From Euwallacea fornicatus (Eukaryota; Arthropoda; Insecta; Coleoptera; Curculionidae): DNA of 64,000 nucleotides. This document shows, piece after piece, positions 11,870 through 25,098 of the stretch. The notes beneath the pieces are model-generated. The model was not told where the DNA came from and made no database searches. It saw only the letters and a program-made list of their open reading frames with translations. Position 1 is the stretch's first letter, and every line of letters starts with the position of its first letter. The stretch lies in contig NW_027096011.1 in the NCBI RefSeq assembly GCF_040115645.1, positions 1-64,000 of the forward strand. Reading direction: 5' to 3'. A program made the position numbers and the translations under genes.

Positions 11870-12396
11870 GAAATTCAACAAGATGCAATCATGATGTGTT
11901 GTGACATCTTAAAGATCTCGTCGAGCTGATTAATTTGACACTTTGTTTAACAAATTTAGTTCTGATTTGCAGAAGTTATCGAGCTTCAAAATTTGAAAAG
12001 TCCCAAAAATGTGTGTGTGAGCACATAAAGTACTATTTTTCTTGGAAATTCAACAAGATGCAATGATGATGTGTTGTGACATCTTCAAAATCTCGTCGAG
12101 CTGATTAGTGTGACACTTTGTTTAAAAAATTTGGTCCTGATTTGCCGAAGTTATGGAGCTTCAAAGTTTGAAAAGTCCCAAAAATGTGTGTGTGAGCACA
12201 TAAAGTACTATTTTTCTTGAAAATTCAACAAGATGCAATCATGATGTGTTGTGACATCTTCAAAATCTCGTCGAGCTGATTAATGTGACACTTTGTTTAA
12301 GAAATTTGGTCCTGATTTGCCCAAGTTGTCGAGCTTCAAATTTTGAAAAGTCACAAAAGTTGTGTCTTTGCGCACATAAAGTACTATTTTTCTTGG

Positions 12397-15332
12397 AAAT
12401 TCAACAAGATGCAATGATGACGTGTTGTGACATCTTCGAAATCTCGTCGAGCTGATTAATGTGACACTTTGTTTAACAAATTTGCTCCCCATTTGCCGAA
12501 GTTATCGAGCTTCAAAGTTTGAAAAGTCACAAAAGTTGTGTGTTTGAGCACATAAAGTACTATTTTTCTTGTAAATTCAACAAGATGCAATCATGATGTG
12601 TTGTGACATCTTCAAAATCTCGTCGAGCTGATTAATGTGACACTTTGTTTAAGAAATTTGGTCCTGATTTGCCCAAGTTATCGAGCTTCAAAGTTTGAAA
12701 AGTCACAAAAGTTGTGTGTTTGAGCACATAAAGTACTATTTTTCTTGGAAATTCAACAAGATGCAATCATGATGTGTTGTGACATCTTAAAGATCTCGTC
12801 GAGCTGATTCATTTGACACTTTGTTTAACAAATTTAGTTCTGATTTGCAGAAGTTATCGAGCTTCAAAATTTGAAAAGTCCCAAAAATGTGTGTGTGAGC
12901 ACATAAAGTACTATTTTTCTTGTAAATTCAACAAGATGCAATCATGATGTGTTGTGACATCTTCGAAATCTCGTCGAGATGATTAATTTGACACTTTGTT
13001 TAACAAATTTGCTCCTCATTTGCCGAAGTTATCGAGCTTCAAAGTTTGAAAAGTCACAAAAATTGTGTGTTTGAGCACATAAAGTACTATTTTTCTTGTA
13101 AATTCAACAAGATGCAATCATGATGTGTTGTGACATCTTCAAAATCTCGTCGAGCTGATTAATTTGACAATTTGTTTAACAAATTTGGTCCTCATTTGCC
13201 GAAGTTATCGAGCTTCAAAGATTGAAAAGTCCCAAAAATGTGTGTGAGCACATAAAGTACTATTTTTCTTGAAAATTCAACAAGATGCAATCATGATGTG
13301 TTGTGACATCTTCGAAATCTCGTCGAGCTGATTAATGTGACACTTTGTTTAACAAATTTGCTCCTCATTTGCCGAAGTTATCGAGCTTCAAAGTTTGAAA
13401 AGTCACAAAAGTTGTGTGTTTGAGCACATAAAGTACTATTTTTCTTGTAAATTCAACAAGATGCAATCATGATGTGTTGTAACATCTTCAAAATCTCGTC
13501 GAGCTGATTAATGTGACACTTTGTTTAAGAAATTTGGTCCTGATTTGCCCAAGTTATCGAGCTTCAAAGTTTGAAAAGTCACAAAAGTTGTGTGTTTGAG
13601 CACATAAAGTACTATTTTTCTTGGAAATTCAACAAGATGCAATCATGATGTGTTGTGACATCTTAAAGATCTCGTCGAGCTGATTAATTTGACACTTTGT
13701 TTAACAAATTTAGTTCTGATTTGCAGAAGTTATCGAGCTTCAAAATTTGAAAAGTCCCAAAAATGTGTGTGTGAGCACATAAAGTACTATTTTTCTTGTA
13801 AATTCAACAAGATGCAATCATGATGTGTTGTGACATCTTCAAAATCTCGTCGAGCTGATTAATGTGACACTTTGTTTAACAAATTTGCTCCTCATTTGCC
13901 GAAGTTATCGAGCTTCAAATTTTGAAAAGTCACAAAAGTTGTGTCTTTGCGCACATAAAGTACTATTTTTCTTGAAAATTCAACAAGATGCAATCATGAT
14001 GTGTTGTGATATCTTCAAAATCTCGTCGAGCTGATTAATGTGACACTTTGTTTAAGAAATTTGGTCCTGATTTGCCCAAGTTGTCGAGCTTCAAATTTTG
14101 AAAAGTCACAAAAGTTGTGTCTTTGCGCACATAAAGTACTATTTTTCTTGGAAATTCAACAAGATGCAATCATGATGTGTTGTGACATCTTCAAAATCTC
14201 GTCGAGCTGATTAATTTGACAATTTGTTTAACAAATTTGGTCCTCATTTGCCGAAGTTATCGAGCTTCAAAGATTGAAAAGTCCCAAAAATGTGTGTGAG
14301 CACATAAAGTACTATTTTTCTTGAAAATTCAACAAGATGCAATCATGATGTGTTGTGACATCTTCGAAATCTCGTCGAGCTGATTAATGTGACACTTTGT
14401 TTAACAAATTTGCTCCTCATTTGCCGAAGTTATCGAGCTTCAAAGTTTGAAAAGTCACAAAAGTTGTGTGTTTGAGCACATAAAGTACTATTTTTCTTGT
14501 AAATTCAACAAGATGCAATCATGATGTGTTGTGACATCTTCAAAATCTCGTCGAGCTGATTAATGTGACACTTTGTTTAAGAAATTTGGTCCTGATTTGC
14601 CCAAGTTATCGAGCTTCAAAGTTTGAAAAGTCACAAAAGTTGTGTGTTTGAGCACATAAAGTACTATTTTTCTTGGAAATTCAACAAGATGCAATCATGA
14701 TGTGTTGTGACATCTTAAAGATCTCGTCGAGCTGATTCATTTGACACTTTGTTTAACAAATTTAGTTCTGATTTGCAGAAGTTATCGAGCTTCAAAATTT
14801 GAAAAGTCCCAAAAATGTGTGTGTGAGCACATAAAGTACTATTTTTCTTGTAAATTCAACAAGATGCAATCATGATGTGTTGTGACATCTTCGAAATCTC
14901 GTCGAGATGATTAATTTGACACTTTGTTTAACAAATTTGCTCCTCATTTGCCGAAGTTATCGAGCTTCAAAGTTTGAAAAGTCACAAAAATTGTGTGTTT
15001 GAGCACATAAAGTACTATTTTTCTTGTAAATTCAACAAGATGCAATCATGATGTGTTGTGACATCTTCAAAATCTCGTCGAGCTGATTAATTTGACAATT
15101 TGTTTAACAAATTTGGTCCTCATTTGCCGAAGTTATCGAGCTTCAAAGATTGAAAAGTCCCAAAAATGTGTGTGAGCACATAAAGTACTATTTTTCTTGA
15201 AAATTCAACAAGATGCAATCATGATGTGTTGTGACATCTTCGAAATCTCGTCGAGCTGATTAATGTGACACTTTGTTTAACAAATTTGCTCCTCATTTGC
15301 CGAAGTTATCGAGCTTCAAAGTTTGAAAAGTC
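12397..15332 (+). repeat. 1,928 bp (11-monomer) spaced duplication
   Basis: 12397-13404 repeats at 14325-15332. The diagnostic mark is CTGATTCATTTGAC, seen at 12810 and 14738. Others are the GATTTGCAGAAG unit with CAAAATTTG and the GACAATTTG unit with AAAGATTG. Private changes in the left copy include AATGATGACG near 12415 and GCTCCCCAT at 12489. The intervening 13405-14324 is ordinary array and itself repeats the GACAATTTG/AAAGATTG unit 1,052 bp (six monomers) downstream. Confidence 0.85.
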
Positions 15333-15521
15333 CCAAAAATGTGTGTGAGCACATAAAGTACTATTTTTCTTGAAAATTCAACAAGATGCAATCATGATGT
15401 GTTGTGACATCTTCGAAATCTCGTCGAGATGATTAATTTGACACTTTGTTTAACAAATTTGCTCCTCATTTGCCGAAGTTATCGAGCTTCAAAGTTTGAA
15501 AAGTCACAAAAGTTGTGTGTT

Positions 15522-16644
15522 TGAGCACATAAAGTACTATTTTTCTTGTAAATTCAACAAGATGCAATCATGATGTGTTGTGACATCTTCAAAATCTCGT
15601 CGAGCTGATTAATGTGACACTTTGTTTAAGAAATTTGGTCCTGATTTGCCCAAATTATCGAGCTTCAAAGTTTGAAAAGTCACAAAAGTTGTGTGTTTGA
15701 GCACATAAAGTACTATTTTTCTTGGAAATTCAACAAGATGCAATCATGATGTGTTGTGACATCTTAAAGATCTCGTCGAGCTGATTAATTTGACACTTTG
15801 TTTAACAAATTTAGTTCTGATTTGCAGAAGTTATCGAGCTTCAAAATTTGAAAAGTCCCAAAAATGTGTGTGTGAGCACATAAAGTACTATTTTTCTTGT
15901 AAATTCAACAAGATGCAATCATGATGTGTTGTGACATCTTCGAAATCTCGTCGAGCTGATTAATGTGACACTTTGTTTAACAAATTTGCTCCTCATTTGC
16001 CGAAGTTATCGAGCTTCAAATTTTGAAAAGTCACAAAAGTTGTGTCTTTGCGCACATAAAGTACTATTTTTCTTGAAAATTCAACAAGATGCAATCATGA
16101 TGTGTTGTGACATCTTCGAAATCTCGTCGAGCTGATTAATGTGACACTTTGTTTAACAAATTTGCTCCTCATTTGCCGAAGTTATCGAGCTTCAAATTTT
16201 GAAAAGTCACAAAAGTTGTGTCTTTGCGCACATAAAGTACTATTTTTCTTGAAAATTCAACAAGATGCAATCATGATGTGTTGTGACATCTTCAAAATCT
16301 CGTCGAGCTGATTAATGTGACACTTTGTTTAAGAAATTTGGTCCTGATTTGCCCAAGTTGTCGAGCTTCAAATTTTGAAAAGTCACAAAAGTTGTGTCTT
16401 TGCGCACATAAAGTACTATTTTTCTTGGAAATTCAACAAGATGCAATCATGATGTGTTGTGACATCTTCAAAATCTCGTCGAGCTGATTAATTTGACAAT
16501 TTGTTTAACAAATTTTGTTCACATTTGCCGAACTTACCGAGCTTCAAAGTTTGAAGAGCATCAAAAGATGTGTGTTTGAGCACATATAGTACTATTTTTC
16601 TTGGAAGTTCAACAAGATGCAATCATGATGTGTTGTGACATCTT
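15522..16644 (+). repeat. First of three copies of a 1.12 kb block (CCCAAATTATCG mark)
   Basis: This block recurs at 18506-19628 (offset 2,984 bp) and 20965-22087 (a further 2,459 bp). The shared marks are CCCAAATTATCG, two successive GTGTCTTTGCGCAC units, and a diverged unit beginning AACAAATTTTGTTCACATTT with GAACTTACCGAGC and GAAGAGCATC. After 16644 the neighbour switches from CTTAAAG in the other copies to CTTCAAA. Confidence 0.87.
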
Positions 16645-17198
16645 CAAAATCTCGTCGAGCTGATTAGTGTGACACTTTGTTTAAAAAATTTGGTCCTGAT
16701 TTGCCGAAGTTATGGAGCTTCAAAGTTTGAAAAGTCCCAAAAATGTGTGTGTGAGCACATAAAGTACTATTTTTCTTGAAAATTCAACAAGATGCAATCA
16801 TGATGTGTTGTGACATCTTCAAAATCTCGTCGAGCTGATTAATGTGACACTTTGTTTAAGAAATTTGGTCCTGATTTGCCCAAGTTATCGAGCTTCAAAG
16901 TTTGAAAAGTCACAAAAGTTGTGTGTTTGAGCACATAAAGTACTATTTTTCTTGGAAATTCAACAAGATGCAATCATGATGTGTTGTGACATCTTAAAGA
17001 TCTCGTCGAGCTGATTAATTTGACACTTTGTTTAACAAATTTAGTTCTGATTTGCAGAAGTTATCGAGCTTCAAAATTTGAAAAGTCCCAAAAATGTGTG
17101 TGAGCACATAAAGTACTATTTTTCTTGTAAATTCAACAAGATGCAATCATGATGTGTTGTGACATCTTCAAAATCTCGTCGAGCTGATTAATTTGACA
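16625..17198 (+). repeat. 0.57 kb block shared with 23824-24397
   Basis: Matches at an offset of 7,199 bp. It carries the rare GTTATGGAGC mark at 16711 and 23910. The mark is also present near 12152. One difference was noticed: CTTGTAAA here reads CATGTAAA near 24324. Both copies follow a diverged GAAGAGCATC unit, but differ in how that unit is joined. Confidence 0.84.
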
Positions 17199-18424
17199 CT
17201 TTGTTTAACAAATTTAGTGCTGATTTGCCGAAGTTATCGAGCGTCAAATTTGGAAAAGTCACAAAAGTTGTGTGTTTGTACACATAAAGTACTATTTTTC
17301 TTGGAAATTCAACAAGATGCAATCATGATGTGTTGTGACATCTTCAAAATCTCGTCGAGCTGATTAATGTGACATTTTGTTTAAGAAATTTGGTCCTGAT
17401 TTGCCCAAGTTGTCGAGCTTCAAATTTTGAAAAGTCACAAAAGTTGTGTCTTTGCGCACATAAAGTACTATTTTTCTTGGAAATTCAACAAGATACAATC
17501 ATGATGTGTTGTGACATCTTAAAGATCTCGTCGAGCTGATTAATTTGACACTTTGTTTAACAAATTTAGTTCTGATTTGCCGAAGTTATCGAGCGTCAAA
17601 TTTGGAAAAGTCACAAAAGTTGTGTCTTTGCGCACATAAAGTACTATTTTTTTTGGAAATTCAACAAGATGCAATCATGATGTGTTGTGACATCTTCAAA
17701 ATCTCGTCGAGCTGATTAATGTGACATTTTGTTTAAGAAATTTGGTCCTGATTTGCCCAAGTTGTCGAGCTTCAAATTTTGAAAAGTCACAAAAGTTGTG
17801 TCTTTGCGCACATAAAGTACTATTTTTCTTGGAAATTCAACAAGATGCAATCATGATGTGTTGTGACATCTTCAAAATCTCGTCGAGCTGATTAATGTGA
17901 CACTTTGTTTAAGAAATATGGTCCTGATTTGCCCAAGTTGTCGAGCTTCAAATTGTGAAAAGTCACAAAAGTTGTGTCTTTGCGCATATAAATTACTATT
18001 TTTCTTGGAAATTCAACAAGATGCAATCATGATGTGTTGTGACATCTTCAAAATCTCGTCGAGCTGATTAATGTGACACTTTGTTTAAGAAATTTGATCC
18101 TGATTTGCCGAAGTTATCGAGCTTCAAAGTTTGAAAAGTCACAAAAGTTGTGTGTTTGAGCACATAAAGTACTCTTTTTCTTGGAAATTCAACAAGATGC
18201 AATCATGATGTGTTGTGACATCTTAAAGATCTCGTCGAGCTGATTAATTTGACACTTTGTTTAAGAAATTTGATCCTGATTTGCCGAAGTTATCGAGCTT
18301 CAAATTTTGAAAAGTCACAAAAGTTGTGTGTTTGAGCACATAAAGTACTCTTTTTCTTGGAAATTCAACAAGATGCAATCATGATGTGTTGTGACATCTT
18401 AAAGATCTCGTCGAGCTGATTAAT
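17173..18424 (+). repeat. Second copy of the 2080-3331 block
   Basis: Seven monomers matching 2080-3331 at an offset of 15,093 bp, including GTGCTG, ATACAATC and CATATAAATTACT. It sits between segments of different ancestry: 16625-17198, shared with 24 kb, on the left, and the 18.5 kb tandem block on the right. This makes it a clear inserted or exchanged patch. Confidence 0.87.
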
Positions 18425-18505
18425 TTGACACTTTGTTTAACAAATTTAGTTCTGATTTGCAGAAGTTATCGAGCTTCAAAATTTGAAAAGTCCCAAAAAT
18501 GTGTG

Positions 18506-21500
18506 TGAGCACATAAAGTACTATTTTTCTTGTAAATTCAACAAGATGCAATCATGATGTGTTGTGACATCTTCAAAATCTCGTCGAGCTGATTAATGTG
18601 ACACTTTGTTTAAGAAATTTGGTCCTGATTTGCCCAAATTATCGAGCTTCAAAGTTTGAAAAGTCACAAAAGTTGTGTGTTTGAGCACATAAAGTACTAT
18701 TTTTCTTGGAAATTCAACAAGATGCAATCATGATGTGTTGTGACATCTTAAAGATCTCGTCGAGCTGATTAATTTGACACTTTGTTTAACAAATTTAGTT
18801 CTGATTTGCAGAAGTTATCGAGCTTCAAAATTTGAAAAGTCCCAAAAATGTGTGTGTGAGCACATAAAGTACTATTTTTCTTGTAAATTCAACAAGATGC
18901 AATCATGATGTGTTGTGACATCTTCGAAATCTCGTCGAGCTGATTAATGTGACACTTTGTTTAACAAATTTGCTCCTCATTTGCCGAAGTTATCGAGCTT
19001 CAAATTTTGAAAAGTCACAAAAGTTGTGTCTTTGCGCACATAAAGTACTATTTTTCTTGAAAATTCAACAAGATGCAATCATGATGTGTTGTGACATCTT
19101 CGAAATCTCGTCGAGCTGATTAATGTGACACTTTGTTTAACAAATTTGCTCCTCATTTGCCGAAGTTATCGAGCTTCAAATTTTGAAAAGTCACAAAAGT
19201 TGTGTCTTTGCGCACATAAAGTACTATTTTTCTTGAAAATTCAACAAGATGCAATCATGATGTGTTGTGACATCTTCAAAATCTCGTCGAGCTGATTAAT
19301 GTGACACTTTGTTTAAGAAATTTGGTCCTGATTTGCCCAAGTTGTCGAGCTTCAAATTTTGAAAAGTCACAAAAGTTGTGTCTTTGCGCACATAAAGTAC
19401 TATTTTTCTTGGAAATTCAACAAGATGCAATCATGATGTGTTGTGACATCTTCAAAATCTCGTCGAGCTGATTAATTTGACAATTTGTTTAACAAATTTT
19501 GTTCACATTTGCCGAACTTACCGAGCTTCAAAGTTTGAAGAGCATCAAAAGATGTGTGTTTGAGCACATATAGTACTATTTTTCTTGGAAGTTCAACAAG
19601 ATGCAATCATGATGTGTTGTGACATCTTAAAGATCTCGTCGAGCTGATTAATTTGACACTTTGTTTAACATGTTTGGTCCTCATTTGCCGAAGTTAGCGA
19701 GCGTCAAAGTTTGAAAAGTCACAAAATTTGTGTGTTTGTACACATAAAGTACTATTTTTCTTGGAAATTCAACAAGATGCAATGATGATGTGTTGTGACA
19801 TCTTCAAAATCTCGTCGAGCTGATTAGTGTGACACTTTGTTTAAAAAATTTGGTCCTGATTTGCCGAAGTTATCGAGCTTCAAAGTTTGAAAAGTCCCAA
19901 AAATGTGTGTGTGAGCACATAAAGTACTATTTTTCTTGAAAATTCAACAAGATGCAATCATGATGTGTTGTGACATCTTCAAAATCTCGTCGAGCTGATT
20001 AATGTGACACTTTGTTTAAGAAATTTGGTCCTGATTTGCCCAAGTTGTCGAGCTTCAAATTTTGAAAAGTCACAAAAGTTGTGTCTTTGCGCACATAAAG
20101 TACTATTTTTCTTGGAAATTCAACAAGATGCAATCATGATGTGTTGTGACATCTTCAAAATCTCGTCGAGCTGATTAATTTGACAATTTGTTTAACAAAT
20201 TTGGTCCTCATTTGCCGAAGTTATCGAGCTTCAAAGATTGAAAAGTCACAAAAATTGTGTGTTTGAGCACATATAGTACTATTTTTCTTGGAAGTTCAAC
20301 AAGATGCAATCATGATGTGTTGTGACATCTTAAAGATCTCGTCGAGCTGATTAATTTGACACTTTGTTTAACATGTTTGGTCCTCATTTGCCGAAGTTAG
20401 CGAGCGTCAAAGTTTGAAAAGTCACAAAAGTTGTGTGTTTGAGCACATAAAGTACTATTTTTCTTGTAAATTCAACAAGATGCAATCATGATGTGTTGTG
20501 ACATCTTCGAAATCTCGTCGAGATGATTAATTTGACACTTTGTTTAACAAATTTGCTCCTCATTTGCCGAAGTTATCGAGCTTCAAAGTTTGAAAAGTCA
20601 CAAAAGTTGTGTGTTTGAGCACATAAAGTACTATTTTTCTTGGAAATTCAACAAGATGCAATCATGATGTGTTGTGTCATTTTAAAGATCTCGCCGAGCT
20701 GATTAATTTGACACTTTGTTTAACAAATTTGGTCCTCATTTGCCGAAGTTATCGAGCTTCAAAGTTTGAAAAGTCCCAAAAATGTGTGTGAGCACATAAA
20801 GTACTATTTTTCTTGAAAATTCAACAAGATGCAATCATGATGTGTTGTGACATCTTCGAAATCTCGTCGAGATGATTAATTTGACACTTTGTTTAACAAA
20901 TTTGCTCCTCATTTGCCGAAGTTATCGAGCTTCAAAGTTTGAAAAGTCACAAAAGTTGTGTGTTTGAGCACATAAAGTACTATTTTTCTTGTAAATTCAA
21001 CAAGATGCAATCATGATGTGTTGTGACATCTTCAAAATCTCGTCGAGCTGATTAATGTGACACTTTGTTTAAGAAATTTGGTCCTGATTTGCCCAAATTA
21101 TCGAGCTTCAAAGTTTGAAAAGTCACAAAAGTTGTGTGTTTGAGCACATAAAGTACTATTTTTCTTGGAAATTCAACAAGATGCAATCATGATGTGTTGT
21201 GACATCTTAAAGATCTCGTCGAGCTGATTAATTTGACACTTTGTTTAACAAATTTAGTTCTGATTTGCAGAAGTTATCGAGCTTCAAAATTTGAAAAGTC
21301 CCAAAAATGTGTGTGTGAGCACATAAAGTACTATTTTTCTTGTAAATTCAACAAGATGCAATCATGATGTGTTGTGACATCTTCGAAATCTCGTCGAGCT
21401 GATTAATGTGACACTTTGTTTAACAAATTTGCTCCTCATTTGCCGAAGTTATCGAGCTTCAAATTTTGAAAAGTCACAAAAGTTGTGTCTTTGCGCACAT

Positions 21501-23499
21501 AAAGTACTATTTTTCTTGAAAATTCAACAAGATGCAATCATGATGTGTTGTGACATCTTCGAAATCTCGTCGAGCTGATTAATGTGACACTTTGTTTAAC
21601 AAATTTGCTCCTCATTTGCCGAAGTTATCGAGCTTCAAATTTTGAAAAGTCACAAAAGTTGTGTCTTTGCGCACATAAAGTACTATTTTTCTTGAAAATT
21701 CAACAAGATGCAATCATGATGTGTTGTGACATCTTCAAAATCTCGTCGAGCTGATTAATGTGACACTTTGTTTAAGAAATTTGGTCCTGATTTGCCCAAG
21801 TTGTCGAGCTTCAAATTTTGAAAAGTCACAAAAGTTGTGTCTTTGCGCACATAAAGTACTATTTTTCTTGGAAATTCAACAAGATGCAATCATGATGTGT
21901 TGTGACATCTTCAAAATCTCGTCGAGCTGATTAATTTGACAATTTGTTTAACAAATTTTGTTCACATTTGCCGAACTTACCGAGCTTCAAAGTTTGAAGA
22001 GCATCAAAAGATGTGTGTTTGAGCACATATAGTACTATTTTTCTTGGAAGTTCAACAAGATGCAATCATGATGTGTTGTGACATCTTAAAGATCTCGTCG
22101 AGCTGATTAATTTGACACTTTGTTTAACATGTTTGGTCCTCATTTGCCGAAGTTAGCGAGCGTCAAAGTTTGAAAAGTCACAAAATTTGTGTGTTTGTAC
22201 ACATAAAGTACTATTTTTCTTGGAAATTCAACAAGATGCAATGATGATGTGTTGTGACATCTTCAAAATCTCGTCGAGCTGATTAGTGTGACACTTTGTT
22301 TAAAAAATTTGGTCCTGATTTGCCGAAGTTATCGAGCTTCAAAGTTTGAAAAGTCCCAAAAATGTGTGTGTGAGCACATAAAGTACTATTTTTCTTGAAA
22401 ATTCAACAAGATGCAATCATGATGTGTTGTGACATCTTCAAAATCTCGTCGAGCTGATTAATGTGACACTTTGTTTAAGAAATTTGGTCCTGATTTGCCC
22501 AAGTTGTCGAGCTTCAAATTTTGAAAAGTCACAAAAGTTGTGTCTTTGCGCACATAAAGTACTATTTTTCTTGGAAATTCAACAAGATGCAATCATGATG
22601 TGTTGTGACATCTTCAAAATCTCGTCGAGCTGATTAATTTGACAATTTGTTTAACAAATTTGGTCCTCATTTGCCGAAGTTATCGAGCTTCAAAGATTGA
22701 AAAGTCACAAAAATTGTGTGTTTGAGCACATATAGTACTATTTTTCTTGGAAGTTCAACAAGATGCAATCATGATGTGTTGTGACATCTTAAAGATCTCG
22801 TCGAGCTGATTAATTTGACACTTTGTTTAACATGTTTGGTCCTCATTTGCCGAAGTTAGCGAGCGTCAAAGTTTGAAAAGTCACAAAAGTTGTGTGTTTG
22901 AGCACATAAAGTACTATTTTTCTTGTAAATTCAACAAGATGCAATCATGATGTGTTGTGACATCTTCGAAATCTCGTCGAGATGATTAATTTGACACTTT
23001 GTTTAACAAATTTGCTCCTCATTTGCCGAAGTTATCGAGCTTCAAAGTTTGAAAAGTCACAAAAGTTGTGTGTTTGAGCACATAAAGTACTATTTTTCTT
23101 GGAAATTCAACAAGATGCAATCATGATGTGTTGTGTCATTTTAAAGATCTCGCCGAGCTGATTAATTTGACACTTTGTTTAACAAATTTGGTCCTCATTT
23201 GCCGAAGTTATCGAGCTTCAAAGTTTGAAAAGTCCCAAAAATGTGTGTGAGCACATAAAGTACTATTTTTCTTGAAAATTCAACAAGATGCAATCATGAT
23301 GTGTTGTGACATCTTCGAAATCTCGTCGAGATGATTAATTTGACACTTTGTTTAACAAATTTGCTCCTCATTTGCCGAAGTTATCGAGCTTCAAAGTTTG
23401 AAAAGTCACAAAAGTTGTGTGTTTGAGCACATAAAGTACTATTTTTCTTGTAAATTCAACAAGATGCAATCATGATGTGTTGTGACATCTTCAAAATCT
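18506..23499 (+). repeat. 2,459 bp (14-monomer) tandem duplication
   Basis: 18506-21040 repeats at 20965-23499. The CCCAAATTATCG mark is at 18635 and 21094, and the GTTCACATTT unit is at 19501 and 21960. The right end is sharp: CAAAATCTCG at 21041 against CAAAATCTTG at 23500. The period is within one base of the independent 2,458 bp duplication at 2.7-7.6 kb, although the monomers involved differ. Confidence 0.9.
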
Positions 23500-23703
23500 T
23501 GTCGAGCTATTTAATTTGACACTTAGTGTAACAAATTTTGTTCACATTTGCCGAACTTACCGAGCTTCAAAGTTTGAAGAGCATCAAAAGATGTGTGTTT
23601 GAGCACATATAGTACTATTTTTCTTGGAAGTTCAACAAGATGCAATCATGATGTGTTGTGACATCTTAAAGATCTCGTCGAGCTGATTAATTTGACACTT
23701 TGT
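23498..23703 (+). repeat. Strongly diverged monomer
   Basis: The unit and its left edge read CAAAATCTTGTCGAGCTATT and ACTTAGTGTAACAAATTTTG, followed by GTTCACATTTGCCGAACTTA, CCGAGC, GAAGAGCATC and CACATATAGTAC. Several of these changes occur nowhere else: CTTGTCG, CTATTTAAT and TTAGTGTAAC. The same 3' part is seen in the units at about 16.5, 19.5 and 21.95 kb, but those have the normal ACAATTTGTTTAAC edge. This copy may therefore preserve the older, full-length form of that subtype. Confidence 0.8.
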
Positions 23704-24397
23704 TTAACATGTTTGGTCCTCATTTGCCGAAGTTAGCGAGCGTCAAAGTTTGAAAAGTCACAAAATTTGTGTGTTTGTACACATAAAGTACTATTTTTCT
23801 TGGAAATTCAACAAGATGCAATGATGATGTGTTGTGACATCTTCAAAATCTCGTCGAGCTGATTAGTGTGACACTTTGTTTAAAAAATTTGGTCCTGATT
23901 TGCCGAAGTTATGGAGCTTCAAAGTTTGAAAAGTCCCAAAAATGTGTGTGTGAGCACATAAAGTACTATTTTTCTTGAAAATTCAACAAGATGCAATCAT
24001 GATGTGTTGTGACATCTTCAAAATCTCGTCGAGCTGATTAATGTGACACTTTGTTTAAGAAATTTGGTCCTGATTTGCCCAAGTTATCGAGCTTCAAAGT
24101 TTGAAAAGTCACAAAAGTTGTGTGTTTGAGCACATAAAGTACTATTTTTCTTGGAAATTCAACAAGATGCAATCATGATGTGTTGTGACATCTTAAAGAT
24201 CTCGTCGAGCTGATTAATTTGACACTTTGTTTAACAAATTTAGTTCTGATTTGCAGAAGTTATCGAGCTTCAAAATTTGAAAAGTCCCAAAAATGTGTGT
24301 GAGCACATAAAGTACTATTTTTCATGTAAATTCAACAAGATGCAATCATGATGTGTTGTGACATCTTCAAAATCTCGTCGAGCTGATTAATTTGACA

Positions 24398-25098
24398 ATT
24401 TGTTTAACAAATTTGGTCCTCATTTGCCGAAGTTATCGAGCTTCAAAGATTGAAAAGTCCCAAAAATGTGTGTGAGCACATAAAGTACTATTTTTCTTGT
24501 AAATTCAACAAGATGCAATCATGATGTGTTGTGACATCTTCAAAATCTCGTCGAGCTGATTAATTTGACAATTTGTTTAACAAATTTGGTCCTCATTTGC
24601 CGAAGTTATCGAGCTTCAAAGATTGAAAAGTCCCAAAAATGTGTGTGAGCACATAAAGTACTATTTTTCTTGAAAATTCAACAAGATGCAATCATGATGT
24701 GTTGTGACATCTTCGAAATCTCGTCGAGCTGATTAATGTGACACTTTGTTTAACAAATTTGCTCCTCATTTGCCGAAGTTATCGAGCTTCAAAGTTTGAA
24801 AAGTCACAAAAGTTGTGTGTTTGAGCACATAAAGTACTATTTTTCTTGTAAATTCAACAAGATGCAATCATGATGTGTTGTGACATCTTCAAAATCTCGT
24901 CGAGCTGATTAATGTGACACTTTGTTTAAGAAATTTGGTCCTGAGTTGCCCAAGTTATCGGGCGTCAATGTTTGAAAAGTCCCAAAAATGTGTGTGAGCA
25001 CATAAAGTACTATTTTTCTTGGAAATTCATCAAGATGCAATCATGATGTGTTGTGTCATTTTAAAGATCTCGTCGAGCTGATTAATTTGACACTTTGT
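24398..25098 (+). repeat. Ordinary satellite with adjacent near-identical AAAGATTG units
   Basis: Two neighbouring units carrying GACAATTTG, AAAGATTG and the 173 bp short form follow each other directly (about 24395-24740). They are followed by monomers of the CTGAGTTGCCC/CGGGCGTCAATG type. A private GGAAATTCATCAAG appears near 25021 and recurs one unit later at about 25197. No gene or other element is visible. Confidence 0.78.

Noticed and set aside
12280..12492. 70-codon open reading frame on the minus strand, and a similar one at 43156-43368
   Set aside because: Reverse complement of two adjacent monomers. Small differences between the two follow monomer subtype changes, not codon constraint. 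No coding signal.
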